A stretch of 64,000 nucleotides of DNA from Rhizophagus irregularis (GCF_026210795.1 NC_089440.1:3906001-3970000), one strand, 5' to 3'. Shown: positions 1 to 11,937, counted from the first letter of the stretch. Made by a program: numbers and translations. The notes: generated from the sequence alone by a model not told the origin.

Positions 1-1339
1 AAAAAGAAAAATATTTTTATCCCTAGAAAAAAAAACAAAAATTTTATTTTGGAGGAGAGGCAGAGTGAAATTAATTATACTCGTGAATTTTTTTTTTCAT
101 TTATAATAAATTTTGTAGATCCCATATAAAGAATTATTCAATGAAATTTTGTTAAACAGTCCTTGTGATATACAACATTGTTTTTTATTCGGCCCTTTTA
201 TATAAAAAATGCATTAAGAAAGTTTTTATTTTGAACAAGGTTACCTCGATGTTTGTTTATAAGTTTTTTTTTAGAAGAGATTGCAAGAGATTAGCTTCAA
301 GCCTTTTCATTTTATTAATTTACCGTGGCTGATAAATATGTTGCACTAAAAATCCTTTACAACCAAATCAAGATATTAACAAGATCGCTAAATGTTGTGT
401 AATGTATATATCTTTCCCGCCGTCTCCCATCCCTAACAGCTTTTTTTATTTAATTAATTATAGAGTCGTACAATCAATCAGTGATAATGCACATGAATGC
501 ATTAATTTTGCTCGAGCGTACTACCATTTACTTATTCCCGATTATTCCGATGTGAATTTATGATTACAAGAGTTCCACATGTAAAAAGAGCAACAAGTTT
601 ATAGTCGAAATTTTTGGTTAGGAAATTTGATATTATTATAATATCAAGTTAAACTGCACAGTTTAGAACAATATGAAGATAGGTAAATGCGTTTCTATCA
701 TATGAATTGCATATTTTTGATATTTTTGGTTGTGGTTATCTTATCAAAGAGTACATTATTCTTCATAGTTACTAACCTATTAAAAAGAAATGTGTGTCTG
801 GAGAACGTCCGAAAATTTCCGAAAAGGAAACCACTGAACTTCGTGACGATCTGACGGGATAGGCTTCTTGCATCCGTGCATCCAATATTGTGATCTGTCT
901 TAAGTTTGGCTTGGAATTGAATTTAGTATGTTAAAATTATTCTGTAATTGTTTTTGATGACAAGTGCCTCTAGATACTCATCTTTAATAATGCATCTAGT
1001 CGAAATGGTCGTCTTGAAATAATTCATAGGTTTGTTACGATTCCAATTTGGTTATGAAATTGCTATTACCGGAAACTGTTCTTCGATTGATCCTAATTCC
1101 TAAGGGCATGAAGAGCAATGATAGAACAAAACTTGGAGTTTTTATACAATTTAAAATGTTCTGATATAGCATTAATTCACAATGAGTAAGCTTCTTACAT
1201 TCTAGTATGGAAAATCTTATTCCTTAATAGAGGAAACCTGCACAATGATGTAATTTATGCATCGTCTGATAAGGCTGTACATTTTTTCACAAATATAATT
1301 TCTCTTTTTAACGAACGATCAAATTCAAAAATTAAGATT
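1..1339. other. intergenic, no gene recognised
   Basis: A+T-rich sequence with homopolymer runs. I found no long open frame, no inverted repeat with clear ends and no RNA gene. The stretch near 790-900 is less A+T-rich than its surroundings but gives no readable protein. Confidence 0.5.
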
Positions 1340-1633
1340 ATGAAGTATACGAACGATTTAAACGAGGATGCAATAAAAAAGCTCATAAATGGGCTAGATC
1401 AGGGAGAATTCTGTAATGAAATAATGAACTTGAATAGGGACGAGCTAGAACAGCATATGCATACTAAGTTCAATAAAGTCAAAGATGAGGCAAAAAAAAT
1501 CGTCGAGGATGTAGTCGAGGATATAAAGAATGAAGCTCAGTTACCCGAGGAGCCAAAGATGACAGGCGAGGAGACAGTCGAGGAACATAATACTAAGGTT
1601 AAAGGTAAACGACCCTGTTTTTACTGGAAATGA
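1340..1633 (+). CDS. small hydrophilic hypothetical protein (97 aa)
   Basis: An ATG-to-stop frame coding for a charged protein rich in Glu, Lys and Asp, with a helix-forming middle (about residues 30-65) and a C-terminus ending CFYWK. I do not recognise a family. There is no signal peptide or membrane segment. Its stop codon overlaps by four bases (ATGA) the ATG of a second 70-codon frame at 1630-1842, which could be an unrelated frame or the continuation of the same gene after a frameshift. The ORF is long for such A+T-rich DNA and less A+T-rich than its flanks, which is the main support. It could also be a gene fragment. Confidence 0.35.
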   Translation: MKYTNDLNEDAIKKLINGLDQGEFCNEIMNLNRDELEQHMHTKFNKVKDEAKKIVEDVVEDIKNEAQLPEEPKMTGEETVEEHNTKVKGKRPCFYWK

Positions 1634-1842
1634 ATTTTATCCATATCGTCTCACTACTCCCACACTATTTTAAAGCGTATGAAAAGAATTTAAACGAATG
1701 TAAAATATTTTATCTCTTGAATATGAATAATGTTAAACAAATCGTTAATTGGCTTTCCGAACTACAAAATACGATTACCACGTTTTTTAAGAATTTACGA
1801 TCCTGGATTGCATCCAAGATTAATAATATCTACACAAGGTAA
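1630..1842 (+). CDS. possible small ORF overlapping the preceding one (70 aa)
   Basis: This frame starts inside the stop of the 1340-1633 ORF. It encodes a mildly amphipathic protein with Trp-containing helices near the end (NWLSEL, LRSWIASKI). No family is recognised and there is no intron evidence. It may be a chance frame, or the downstream half of one broken gene with its neighbour. Confidence 0.2.
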   Translation: MNFIHIVSLLPHYFKAYEKNLNECKIFYLLNMNNVKQIVNWLSELQNTITTFFKNLRSWIASKINNIYTR

Positions 1843-2673
1843 ATAGTTACTCTGAATCTTATCTTTTATTTTGTCTTTCCTTTCTCAGAATTAAGTTCAA
1901 TTATTTTTATTCTTCATTTCATTAGAATTCTCGAATTTTTTACTGAGATTGCAAAGATGTTTAGTCGATTGTATAAAATTATCTTTAAAAAAGATTAGTC
2001 GGGTAAAATGAATGGTTAAAATCATTATATCCTATACTTTGTGATTACATTGTTGTCATAATAAAGCATTATTTATTTCCGGCAATAAAACGATAACATG
2101 AAAGATTCATTCTTCCATAAATCGAGTTGGACGTCAACATTAAAAAATTACTTAAATCTGATAGCAAATGAGTTTCCTTCCAAAGCCCGAACGCAAGTCA
2201 CAATGTCGCGATTTTCTCGAGAAAAAAATTATTTTCCAAGTTTTTTACCAATTAATTTTACCGTAATTAATTTTTCAACAAGAATTTATCTAAATTAGCA
2301 GTTAGTGCAAAACGCGTATAAATAAATTAGAATTATTTATTTATTTTTTTTCGAGTATTCAAAAGAATGACGAATCAAACTTAAGCAGGGCTAAATATGA
2401 GGTCGTTCTCTGGATCTTCTAAGTTTATCATTAATATTGGTATATGATTTAAAGTTTCATTAGGTGGAACGTTTACTGTCGATAAAAGATAATGACAAAT
2501 TTAAACTATCTTTATTATTGTACCATTTCGTTTAGCAATTAAATTAATTTACAAAAGCCCTTCAGAGTTCAGGATAATTCTTTTACTATTGACTAGAAAT
2601 CACGTAATTAAGGATAAGGTCTGGAAGGACAACCTACTACACTATCTAAGTGAAAAAAAATTCACCTATTATA

Positions 2674-3072
2674 CTAATTATTCTTTAAACATTCCTTATC
2701 TTTAATTTTTTCCAATAATTTCTTAACTTCTTTATATTTATCATTAATTGAATTACTTAGAACCTCGCGCAATTCTTTCTGTTCCTTCTCTGCTGTTTCA
2801 TTCATTTTACTCGTGCCATAACTGTAAGCATGTGAGAAGACAGGTACAAAATTCACTGCCTGGCTCCAACCAAATTGCGTTGAGGTTCGACTTTCTCGTT
2901 GCAAAGCATGTTCCTCTATTTTTGTTTCATATTCCTTTCTTTTTTCATTATATTCATCAATTTTTTGCTCGAGGTTGTTTATATCAGCTTTTAATGTACC
3001 AATTTCTGCTAGAGCTTTCTCTAGTTGTTCCTTAGCTTGACTCAGTTCTTCTTGCAACTGTTCTTGAGTCAT
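2674..3072 (-). CDS. small coiled-coil protein (132 aa), hypothetical
   Basis: An uninterrupted frame with a strong N-terminal coiled coil over about residues 1-60 (heptads of Leu/Ile with Glu, Gln and Lys, beginning MTQEQLQEELSQAKEQLEKA). A non-helical middle follows, containing FGWSQAVNFVPVFSHAYSYG, then a second charged helix (about 85-128) rich in Lys and Glu. Composition and length are unlike chance frames in this DNA. The uncharged central block between two coiled coils suggests a hairpin or scaffolding protein, but no function can be assigned. No intron is needed. The antisense frame at 2748-3035 is a shadow. Confidence 0.6.
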   Translation of the reverse strand: MTQEQLQEELSQAKEQLEKALAEIGTLKADINNLEQKIDEYNEKRKEYETKIEEHALQRESRTSTQFGWSQAVNFVPVFSHAYSYGTSKMNETAEKEQKELREVLSNSINDKYKEVKKLLEKIKDKECLKNN

Positions 3073-3214
3073 TATAACTTATGTTTTATTTTTTATTTAC
3101 TATTTGAAAGCTAGTAAGCCTCAATATAAGAAATATAACGTGAACATTAACCAACCGTTATACACTGGTTACTTGTCACAAAGTGGTTAGAGTCGCCCAG
3201 GTTACACGCAAGGG

Positions 3215-3392
3215 AGTGATAGTTCATATCAATTAGATATTAAAGTAATTTTTTTTTTTTACACAAAATATATAAAATATAATCGAAATTTGCAACTGAT
3301 AATAATGATTTTGAAGGAAAATACGAATAATCATGTAATAAGGAACTTTGTAACATTCTTTGATGATATTGATAAAGTGAAAAGAATTCGAC
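3215..3392 (+). pseudogene. relic of nucleoside hydrolase exons 2-3
   Basis: This segment resembles the end of exon 2, intron 2 and the start of exon 3 of the gene at 4863-6520. It has the SSYQLDIK-coding run, then a T-rich intron-like stretch, then a diverged version of the ATTTGATGTTATTGATAAAG region. The reading frame is broken after the intron equivalent. Upstream it also shares the 12-mer TTACACGCAAGG with the 5' flank of the intact gene (near 4768), so the duplication included flanking DNA. Exons 1 and 4-6 are absent. Confidence 0.7.
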
Positions 3393-4862
3393 CATAAGAA
3401 AATTACTTCAAATAGATTAAAGTTAAAAAACCTCTAGGGAAATGTGATAATGATAATGGCTTGTCTATATGTTAAAAAACAAAGATTTTTAATTCTATAA
3501 CACCCTTATAATTGAAGATGCAAAGATTAAAATTATTTTTTATTACCAAAAAAATATATTAATCTGAGGCATCTGTAGTAAAATAAAGTATTATTATCAA
3601 TAATTATCAAAATATTAATACTCGAATTTACCTTTTTGTTTCAATAATTTAACTTAATTTTTTTCAATTTATTAAAATGTGAAATAGTGAGACTGTTATC
3701 ACATGATGTGGCGTAGTAGTCCATTATTTAATATAAGTACTGAATATTTTACTTTATACTATCTGTTATAATTTTAATAATTTAAAAAATATGAAATTAG
3801 TATATTAATTTATAAATATATTTTTTTACAAATTTTCTTTTATATAAATATTATTACTTTGTAATTAATATTACTTTATATTAATTACTAATAATTCAAT
3901 TTATTATATTATATACAATTTGTTAAGATTTATATCTTTTAATTAAATATAAACTTAGAAATTATATTTAATACCATTTAATATATACATTTATGAGTTG
4001 AATGGTTATTATGTTAAATGTGATTTTAATATAATCAAAATCCTTTTAATAAATATTAAATAGTACTATATATACATTAAAAAAAAAAAATTTAGAAATT
4101 AGAATTTATTTTTAAAAAATTATATAGTAAATTTTTTCATTTTTAAAATGAATGTATTTATCTATTTTTATTTTATTATATATATTTTTTTTATTTTTTC
4201 TGTTTTTTTTTAACTAAAGTAAAAAAGCATTATGAATCTAATTAATATTATTAAAGTTTTATTTTTTAATTCTGGTTTTATTTATTTTTGTTATATACCT
4301 ATTTTTAAAATTTTAGTCATTTATTATTATTTATTAGTTAATCAAACCCTTTTTTATCTTTTCATTAATTACTTCATTAAAAATAATTATTTTTCTTTTG
4401 TATTATTTTAGGCTCAAATTCTTTTTTGATTTGGAAGGTGGAAAAAAAATTCCTAATTAGGCCATAATTTTTTTTGTTTGATCCTTAATTTCGGCCAAGT
4501 TAACAATAATTCCGGACATGTTTCTAGATTGTTATTGGGCTTCATTATTTCTAAACAATTATTTGTGGTCATGTTACATCTGGTTTAGCAACATGTAAAA
4601 TAATGTTTTTATAATAATTAATATCGCATATCATTAGATTATGATGATGTACGATAAAATAAAGAAAAAATAGATATGATGTACATTATTTATAAATTTT
4701 TGTAGTACATCAAACAGTTCATTTTAAAGCCAAAGACGAATCGACTTCTCTTCAATGAAGTTAAAGTTACACGCAAGGTGATCTACGTGAAAAAGGTATA
4801 AAATTAAATTCATTTTTTAAACTAAATTCATTTTTTTTAAAAAAAAAAAATTTTTTACCAAA
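3393..4862. other. A+T-rich intergenic region
   Basis: Very A+T-rich spacer between the hydrolase relic and the intact gene, dominated by poly(A)/poly(T) and TA runs. No coding frame is supported. The last 100 bp hold the upstream region of the nucleoside hydrolase. Confidence 0.5.
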
Positions 4863-6520
4863 ATGACATCTCGTTCTTCGTTTCCTGTTATAATAGATAC
4901 TGATCCTGGTATATACTTTGGTTTAAATATATATTTATAAAAATCATCTAGTCTTTTTTTAATGTAATTTGATTTTATATATATATATATATAAAGGTAT
5001 TGATGATGCTCTTGCTTTATATCTGGCGCTGAGTTCATATCAATTAGATATCAAATTAATTACTCTTGTATTCGGTATGCATCAAAAGAATTTTTTTTTT
5101 TTTATACAAAATGAATAAAAAATCTAATCGAAATTTATAATGATTTTGAAGGAAATACGAAGATTAATCATGTAACAAGAAACATTATAACATTATTTGA
5201 TGTTATTGATAAAGAGATTGAATATTTAAAAAGTGCACCACCGCCTAATCAAATTGATCCGCAACAATGGGATAAAGAGAGAAAAATACTATTGAATAGA
5301 TTTGAATGGTCAAAACCTATCGTTGCAATAGGTTTGTTTGTTTTGTAATTTAATTTATTAACTCATAATAATTTGACTTCTTTTTTGCATCTTAATTTTA
5401 AACTATTTTGAAAATTAAAGGAGCGGATAAACCTGTGAAAGCCGTAGAATGTTTTGGGACCTATTTTCATGGATCAGACGGATTTGGACAAATTCATACA
5501 ACGGTAAAGTCGAAAGAGTAATATATTAATAATTTAACAAAAACATATTTATTTAAAAGTTTTATTTATTTATTTATTTTTAAAAGCATCCACATTATGC
5601 GCCAGAAAATTGGGAAAATTTAAAATCAGATAGATACGCGATGTCATCTCGAAATGCGGTAGATGAAATTTTATATCAATTACAAAATAATCCACCATTC
5701 ACTATTACAATTATCGGATTGGGTCCTTTAACAAATCTTGCTTTAGCTTATGAAAAAGATAAATATACATTTTCTCGTGTAAAGCAAATAATTTGTTTAG
5801 GGGGTGCTATCAATTCTTGTGGTAATGTTACACCTTGCGCTGAATTTAATTTTTTTGTGGATCCTGATGCGGCAAATATTTTGGCTGAAGCTACTAAAGG
5901 TTTCTCTCCATCGGAAACTATTCAAAATAAAATTGAAAGATTAAATCGTAAAGAAATTTTGCCGTTACATTTCACTGTGTTGCCAATAAATGGTAATATT
6001 AAGATTAGATTATTTCTTTAATATATGATTGAATTAATATTTATTAATAAATTTATTTGCTAATTTGATTTTTTTTTTAGTATCGTCTAATGTTTTCTTA
6101 TCACGTGCAGTTTTTACAAAATATATTACGTCTTTAAATACACCTCTAAGCATTTTTATTTCTGTTTTTATTGATCACGCGTTTAAGAAAATGCAAGAAT
6201 TATGTGGAACCAATGGTCTGGAGTTACATGATCCAGCTGCAATAGCATTAGCGATTGATATGTTATCAAAAAATACTCAATCGTTTACATCAGAATTTGT
6301 TGACATGAAAGTTGAATATCAAGGAATTTATACGAGAGGTATGGCTATAGTTGATACAAGACCTAAAGGTTTTTCAAGTACAAAATCGGCACAAGAAACT
6401 CTTAAAATATGGGATGATGTTAATAATGTTGAAATTATAAATTCTTATAATAGTAAATCATTTATTGATAATTTTTTTAAAATCACTTTTAATGTTGATT
6501 ATTCTGAAGAGAATATATAG
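4863..6520 (+). CDS. inosine-uridine preferring nucleoside hydrolase (410 aa, six exons)
   Basis: Purine/pyrimidine ribonucleoside hydrolase, which splits the N-glycosidic bond of nucleosides for base salvage. Exons: 4863-4908, 4997-5074, 5152-5331, 5421-5503, 5587-5992 and 6081-6520. All junctions are GT...AG and the phases close to 411 codons including stop. The N-terminus carries the calcium/ribose-binding signature DTDPGIDDALALYLAL (Asp cluster, about residues 13-28). Further family motifs are GLGPLTNLALA, AEFNFFVDPDAANIL and, near the end, HDPAAIALAID, whose His-Asp pair belongs to the active site. At 410 residues it is longer than the usual 310-350. The extra length is mainly a Lys/Pro-rich insert in exon 3 (around SAPPPNQIDPQQWDKER). 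No targeting signal is seen, so it is probably cytosolic. Two decayed copies of parts of it lie at 3215-3392 and about 22200-22530. Confidence 0.93.
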
Positions 6521-7327
6521 AATGGAAAAAATAAGATTGTATTATTATAAAAATAAATTAATAAATATGCCAAGTTTACTTTTTAATAATTGTGTGATAT
6601 AAATGCATAGATGAATATATTTATAATTACAGTATCTTCATATTTAACCATTTATAAGACTTAATCATCTTTTTAAATGGAAATCAGAAAAGCTCCCCAA
6701 TCCCTTCTAATTTTATTAGATATTGAACTATGGTTATTTTCAAAATAATTCACAACTATAATCCCAAATGAAGTGAGTCGATATCATCCAAACGAATGGA
6801 TTATGGATACAACGTTTCTTGCGATAATAGAAATAACGTTGGGATGAATTATTAACAAATTATTTAAAGAAAGACATTAGGATTTATAAATTTAAGAGAA
6901 AGAAACCTCAAATAACGTAATTTACATTTGAAGTTTGAATTAAAAGTTGAAATTCTCAATTAAAACCGAGGATTAAATGTGCTATTGCTTAATCGTATTA
7001 TACTGTATATAATAAAATTATACTATAACTTTTTTTTTTTTTTGACTCACGATTCTGGTAAAATATTATACTATAAATTATTTCTAACTGGAAAAATAAA
7101 TAATATTACGAATAATGGGAGAGTTTAAGCAACAACTCTACAAATTCAAGCACACAAACAAACGCGACTTTATAAATCTGAACACTCATTTTATGAATCC
7201 CTTGCCTCTCTTTCATACGATTACTATCATTTTTTGAGACTACGTGAAAAAAAAAGAATGGAAGGGAAAGCTTTTGTGATTGTATTAAACAAGCATATAT
7301 AATGGTGCTTGGTTTAGATGTACAAAA
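6521..7327. other. intergenic, no gene recognised
   Basis: Downstream region of the nucleoside hydrolase, A+T-rich, with several short homopolymers. No frame or repeat structure that I can name. Confidence 0.5.
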
Positions 7328-7435
7328 TCAGGCCGCACTCCTATTAAAAACAAATATATGAATCTTGACCCATCAAAATATGCAACTATATACAAGTTGA
7401 TGTACCCCTTTTTTGTATTAATCTTGACCCAGACG
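7328..7435 (+). repeat. diverged dispersed repeat (copy 1 of 2)
   Basis: This stretch, containing AATCTTGACCCATCAAAATA and TTTTTTGTATTAATCTTGAC, matches the reverse complement of 11338-11440 with gaps. Both copies carry the same internal direct repeat of AATCTTGA. It is probably a fragment of a mobile element whose ends cannot be seen. Confidence 0.45.
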
Positions 7436-7445
7436 CGTGATATTT

Positions 7446-7632
7446 AATGTGATATTTGTAATATTTTTCCGGAGCGAAGCGAAGGACAATATATGTCTAC
7501 GATCTATGAAAAAAAAAATGTTCACGTGAATTTCTCTGTTCGCCATGTGATCGTCACCCAATGAAATCGCAAATCTTAGTTTTTTCGCTCCGGACTTACA
7601 ACGGTTCCCGTTTCCTAGTTGTAATGTGATAT
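7446..7632. mobile_element. possible short MITE-like element with CCGGAGCGAA inverted repeats
   Basis: A perfect 10 bp inverted repeat, CCGGAGCGAA at 7469-7478 and TTCGCTCCGG at 7584-7593, brackets about 105 bp. Outside it the 10-mer AATGTGATAT occurs as a direct repeat at 7446-7455 and 7623-7632, resembling a target-site duplication. A weak TTGTAA inverted match lies between the two. The 81-codon frame on the minus strand here (7418-7663) spans the whole structure and is not credible as a gene. Confidence 0.35.
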
Positions 7633-7796
7633 ACTGATATTTAACAAAATATTTAACAAACAATATTCAAATTGTTTAATTGTTCGAAAAAAAATATAAA
7701 TTTTTTTTTAAATAATCTTACTTGTTTTCGCGTTTTTCACTATAATAAAAGTAACTATGGAAAATTTAACTGTTAATTAAATACAATGATGATGAT

Positions 7797-9648
7797 ACAG
7801 TGAATATGCCGTTTGGACGCGTTGCCGAATGGTATATTTCAAATCACTCACTATTAAAAAATATTAGACTAAAATGTCAAAACAGGAAGAAAATTTCGGA
7901 ACTAGTTAATGAAAATATTATTGCTGTTAGTCGTGTTGAAGGTGTAGTTGATTATATTAAATGGAATACAAAAAAAGGGAGTACAAAATCAACAAATAGA
8001 ATAGATGATATAATTAAATTAACACCTGAAGGTAATGAATATGATAGGCAAATAGAAGCTGGTGAAAAGAAAGATAAAACATGCTGGTATTGGTAATGTA
8101 TTTTTAAGGAGGGGGAATAGTTGTCAACATGAATGTGGAGGAATTGGTAGTTGTAAAGAAAATTGTGCAAATTATTCTCTACCAAATAATATAAAAAATT
8201 ATCATGATATACATCTATGTAAAAGTTCGTGTGATTTCGGAATCAAAACTTTCCTGGCTAAAAAAAGAAAAGCCACTTCGTATTAAAATTATTGGATCTC
8301 ATTTACTGATAAATGCTCTTGCATTACATAATCCTATTATCACTAGACTAAATATATCACGTCAAACAAAAGACAATATTATTATTATTCGAAGAGCTGA
8401 TTGTAAGACAGCAAGATATCAAAGCCAAGTTATTAGCTCCGTATAATAATGCTAGCGAAAATGAATTAAGAGAAGCTTTACTAAAAAAATCAAAAAAACA
8501 CTTTGTAATACTACTAAATTAAGAAGTTTTATAATATATGATGATAGAAGATTAAAAGAGAATGCGGGTCCATGGACTATACTACTTCACTATATGGTTA
8601 TTGAGTTATTAAAGCCAAAGGGATTTGTATTATACTATCAGCAGCCAGATATTACTTTGAACATTACATTATTACCAATTAACTTTTTCTCATGATTTTT
8701 GGACTAATTTTGTATTGGAATTGATGGTAAATATGACTTGAATAATGACAAAGCATTTATATTAACATTTGTTGTTAACACCTTTAGCATTTGGTTTGTA
8801 ATTAATTTATTATTATTATTTAAAGTATTTAATATTTTTTAATATTTTATAATTATAGTTTTAGGCTTAAGTAATAGAGAAAATTCATTAAGTATCCAAT
8901 TAGCTGTTTTAGCTGTAAAGAATAATATTCATTGCAATAATAATAACTGTTCTTATGAATGGTTTATAAAAATTTGCCAAATGAAAAAGGTTTTAGAGGT
9001 TTCAGAGAGTCCTTAAATATAACAAAAATGCATAAACATTGGAAATGTTTCGCAATGATTGATAAAAGCCATCCAACAAAATCTGCAGTAAAAGATATAT
9101 TACATGAAACTTTTTTGTATTGGTTTCATGTAATGCAGACATTAGGTAAAAATTTTAATTAATGGGCAATTCCATGCCAAATACAGTAAAATTTAAATTA
9201 CTTTTAAAATAGCTAATTGTATTGTTTATTATTTAACGTTGCTAACATAATATAGTAAATTGTTTTTTAAGTTATCTGATTGCAATTCATTTAAAATAAT
9301 TAGAAGATCTCATACAGAAGGCATTGAAGCTTAAAACTTAGAAGTTTATATAAATCATTTATTGATAAACTATCATTGTTGGTTGAAGAAAAAATATTAT
9401 TTAAAAATTGGATATATGATGAATGAAGATTAAGCTTAATTGATACTGGAAGAATTTCTAGTGATATTACAGCATTTATTTTATGATATAACAAACAACT
9501 TTATAGAATGTTTTTATTGAAATACAGTATAATAGTATACAAACAGTTGTAAATTTTGTTGAATGTTTATATGATATGAAGCTGAAACATGAAAATATTG
9601 GTAGGAAATTATTTTGAAACAAGTTTAGCTATATTGAACAAGTTTGTA
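7797..9648 (+). pseudogene. decayed MULE-type transposase gene
   Basis: Successive frames on the plus strand give parts of one protein related to the MULE transposase family. These are a Cys-rich stretch (CQHECGGIGSCKENC) at about 8120-8165, RLNISRQTKDN at about 8345, ENAGPWTILLHYMVIELLKP at about 8560, GLSNRENSLSIQLAVLAVKN at about 8875, and AMIDKSHPTKSA followed by YWFHVMQTLGKNF at 9050-9160. Near 9430-9600 come LIDTGRISSDI and NSIQTVVNFVECLYDMKLK. The frame is lost many times and stops are frequent, so it is inactive. A transposon is inserted at its 3' end at 9649, and the sequence after that insertion (16470 on) may be the missing C-terminus. The 98-codon frame at 7800-8096 is probably its N-terminus. 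MULE assignment rests on my recollection of the family pattern (CWFHVMQ-like motif). Confidence 0.7.
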
Positions 9649-10125
9649 CAGTGCGGTACCTCTATAATAGGTACCCTTTATATTTTGTAATCTAATGGTC
9701 AAAATTTTATTAAATTTTAAAATTAAATAACCTTTAAAAAGATAAATACATTAAGCAAATAAAAAAATTTTCTCAATTTTTTTTGCTAACATAATACAAA
9801 ATCACATGACTTAAAATAAATTTGATTGGCTAATGCAATACTTAATATTAATTAGAATTATACATAATTTTTTATATATAATTTATTATTTATTATAATT
9901 ATTTAAAAGTAATTTGATTAAGTATATCATCAGTATAGAATTTATATTTTTTTTAGCAAGTTTTCCTGTAATCCCTTTTTAAGAAATAGGTATAATATAA
10001 TTTATAATAATTAAAAACTACTAAAATTTTTTTTAATTTTTTTTCAAAATTTTTTTAATAAAGCATGAGTAAATTTATAAACTAAAATGATTTATTTTAA
10101 TAAGCACTATCAAATGATTTTTTGT
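9649..10125 (+). repeat. left inverted arm of the TA-site element
   Basis: An inverted partner exists at 11938-12265 plus 16330-16469. Matching blocks include the GATAAATACATTAAGCAAAT run and a TAAATTTGATTGGC region, followed in both by a TAATTATTTAAAAGTAATTT-like run. Confidence 0.75.
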
Positions 10126-10126
10126 A

Positions 10127-10690
10127 GCCGAAAGTTTAGGCAATCAAAAATAAATTTGCTGAAATTTATAATGCCAAAATTATTGCCGAAAGTCCGAAAT
10201 TTGACCGAAATTATTGGTATAATTCTGGCCATTTTTAGGACGTAATTCTGGCCAGAAAATGATCGACATTATAAATTTCCATTTTTGTGAATTTGTGTAA
10301 CTATTGTGAATCCAATTTCACCAATTTTACTGGGAAACAAAATTTCCTTTTTTTGGAAATTGGTGTAACGTCACGTGACACAATATCATAATTTCGGCCA
10401 AATTTTAATTTTGGCTAAAATTAAGACCAAGTTTCGGCCTAATTTCGGCATTTTCGGCATTTGATTTGATTGGCCGAAACCTTTCGGAATTCTTGTGGGG
10501 CTACTGAAAGGGGAGAGTTCTTAGTGCCTGGGGTTGGTTTAAAAGTACCTTCTTTGGGTCGTTATAGTTCAGTTTGTGGCTCTGTCACCTCATGGGGTTT
10601 ACTACTTAGTCATATAATAACTATAATATCTAATGAACTAGAAAAAAAAAAAAAAAGAAACCTTTCAGAATTTTCTTTTAGTTTCGGCAG
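10127..10690. mobile_element. CGGC-rich MITE-like element
   Basis: The left end GCCGAAAGTTTAGGCAATCA and the right-side TTTGATTGGCCGAAACCTTT (ending near 10487, with TTTCGGC again near 10690) form an imperfect inverted repeat. The interior is studded with short GCCGAAA/TTTCGGC words in both orientations, as in foldback-type elements. It lies in the loop of the TA-site element. A poly(A) retroposon at 10494-10656 interrupts its right end. There is no coding content. Confidence 0.55.
10494..10656 (+). mobile_element. short poly(A) retroposon (SINE-like or 5'-truncated LINE tail)
   Basis: A 163 bp insert, markedly richer in G+C than its surroundings, ends in 15 A residues (10642-10656). It is flanked by an 18 bp direct repeat with two mismatches: GAAACCTTTCGGAATTCT at 10476-10493 and GAAACCTTTCAGAATTTT at 10657-10674. 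A target-site duplication of this length plus a poly(A) tail is the signature of LINE-driven retroposition. I see no convincing pol III A and B boxes, so a truncated LINE 3' end is as likely as a SINE. Confidence 0.65.
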
Positions 10691-10699
10691 GCAACCTTA

Positions 10700-11937
10700 A
10701 CACAACCAGTAATTCGATTACTACATTGATTTAGAAATAAACAAAAGAACAATATATTAATAAAAATCCTACCAAATATTATTAAAATAAATGAAATTTA
10801 TTCTAATCTTCCCATATCCTATGCAATAATTGCAAAGTTCTTTTACATTATTATCTTTTACTTCTCAATTATTTATATCTTATTTTTATGCATATTCTAC
10901 ACATTCTTTTACTAGTATTTATCATTTACTTTCTAATTATAAATATTTGCTAAATATGTTAGTAACTCTTTATTTGTTACTTACAAACCCACACTTTCAT
11001 AAAAAACAGAATTTATTAAATTTACATTTGCTTAATGAACAAAAATAGCAGTTTGCCATCCCTTGTCTTCTTCAAATAACTATACTTTGAATAGTAATTC
11101 ATTTACAAATATTAATTCAAATTCAAAGGAAAACAAATAGCTTTGAATATTATTTGTTATAATTATTAATAATAAAGTAAAGAATTTAAAACTCATAAGT
11201 TAAAAACTGCAAATATCAAAAAAATAAACATATTTTTTTTATTTTATAAAATAAAATTACATTTTATTTCATATAGCATTAATACTTAAAAGAAATCATT
11301 TTTGTAAAAAAAAAAAAATTTTTTATTTTTTCCATGCATTCAGGCCAAGATTAATACAAAAAAAAGGTATATTTTGATAAATCAAAATTCATGTATAAGG
11401 TGGATCAAGATTTATATATTCGCCTATTAAAAATGCATTTTAAAATTATTTATTTTTTTGCAGTTTTATATCAAGTGATTGATATACTGTACATATAGAA
11501 TCAATTAAAAAAAACTGCTATTCTAGCTATTATTCAATACAATGCGATATCTCTATAATTTTATAGTCATAATGTAACATTTTCAAACGATGTCACATTA
11601 GCAAAAAATAATATCTTAAAATTCTAACCAATAATTTTAATAGAACATATCAAGAACTTTTAAACTTATCAGTAGTGTTCTTCACGAATCAAGTTGAATC
11701 GAGTTTCAAATCAATTTTTTATATGATAAAATTTGTCTTACACTAAATTTTATAATACTTTAATTATATTATTTATGTAATGCAAGTCTATGCAATCATT
11801 TGAGTCACATATGCAGGACACTACTTATCGGTTTAGATTAAAAAATAACAAATTTTACTAGTATTATATAAATTTGAAGTTCAGGTAATTTATTCTGATG
11901 AGAAAAATTTTAAGAATAAGTGATTGTTGTATAACAT
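10700..11937. other. interior of the TA-site element, non-coding
   Basis: A+T-rich. The frame at 10830-11048 is a Leu/Tyr/Ser-rich chance frame. 11338-11440 is an inverted copy of the repeat at 7328-7435. No transposase can be read on either strand. Confidence 0.45.
11338..11440 (-). repeat. diverged dispersed repeat (copy 2 of 2)
   Basis: The reverse complement aligns with 7328-7435: both have a CCTATTAAAAA-like start, AATCTTGA(C/T)CCA-like words and a T-run followed by GTATTAATCTTG. Confidence 0.45.

Noticed and set aside
7418-7663. 81-codon minus-strand ORF
   Set aside because: It spans the inverted-repeat structure at 7446-7632, has no protein-like composition and no neighbours in support.
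10470-10700. 76-codon plus-strand ORF
   Set aside because: It crosses the target duplication, retroposon body and poly(A) tail (giving a Lys run), so it is not a gene.
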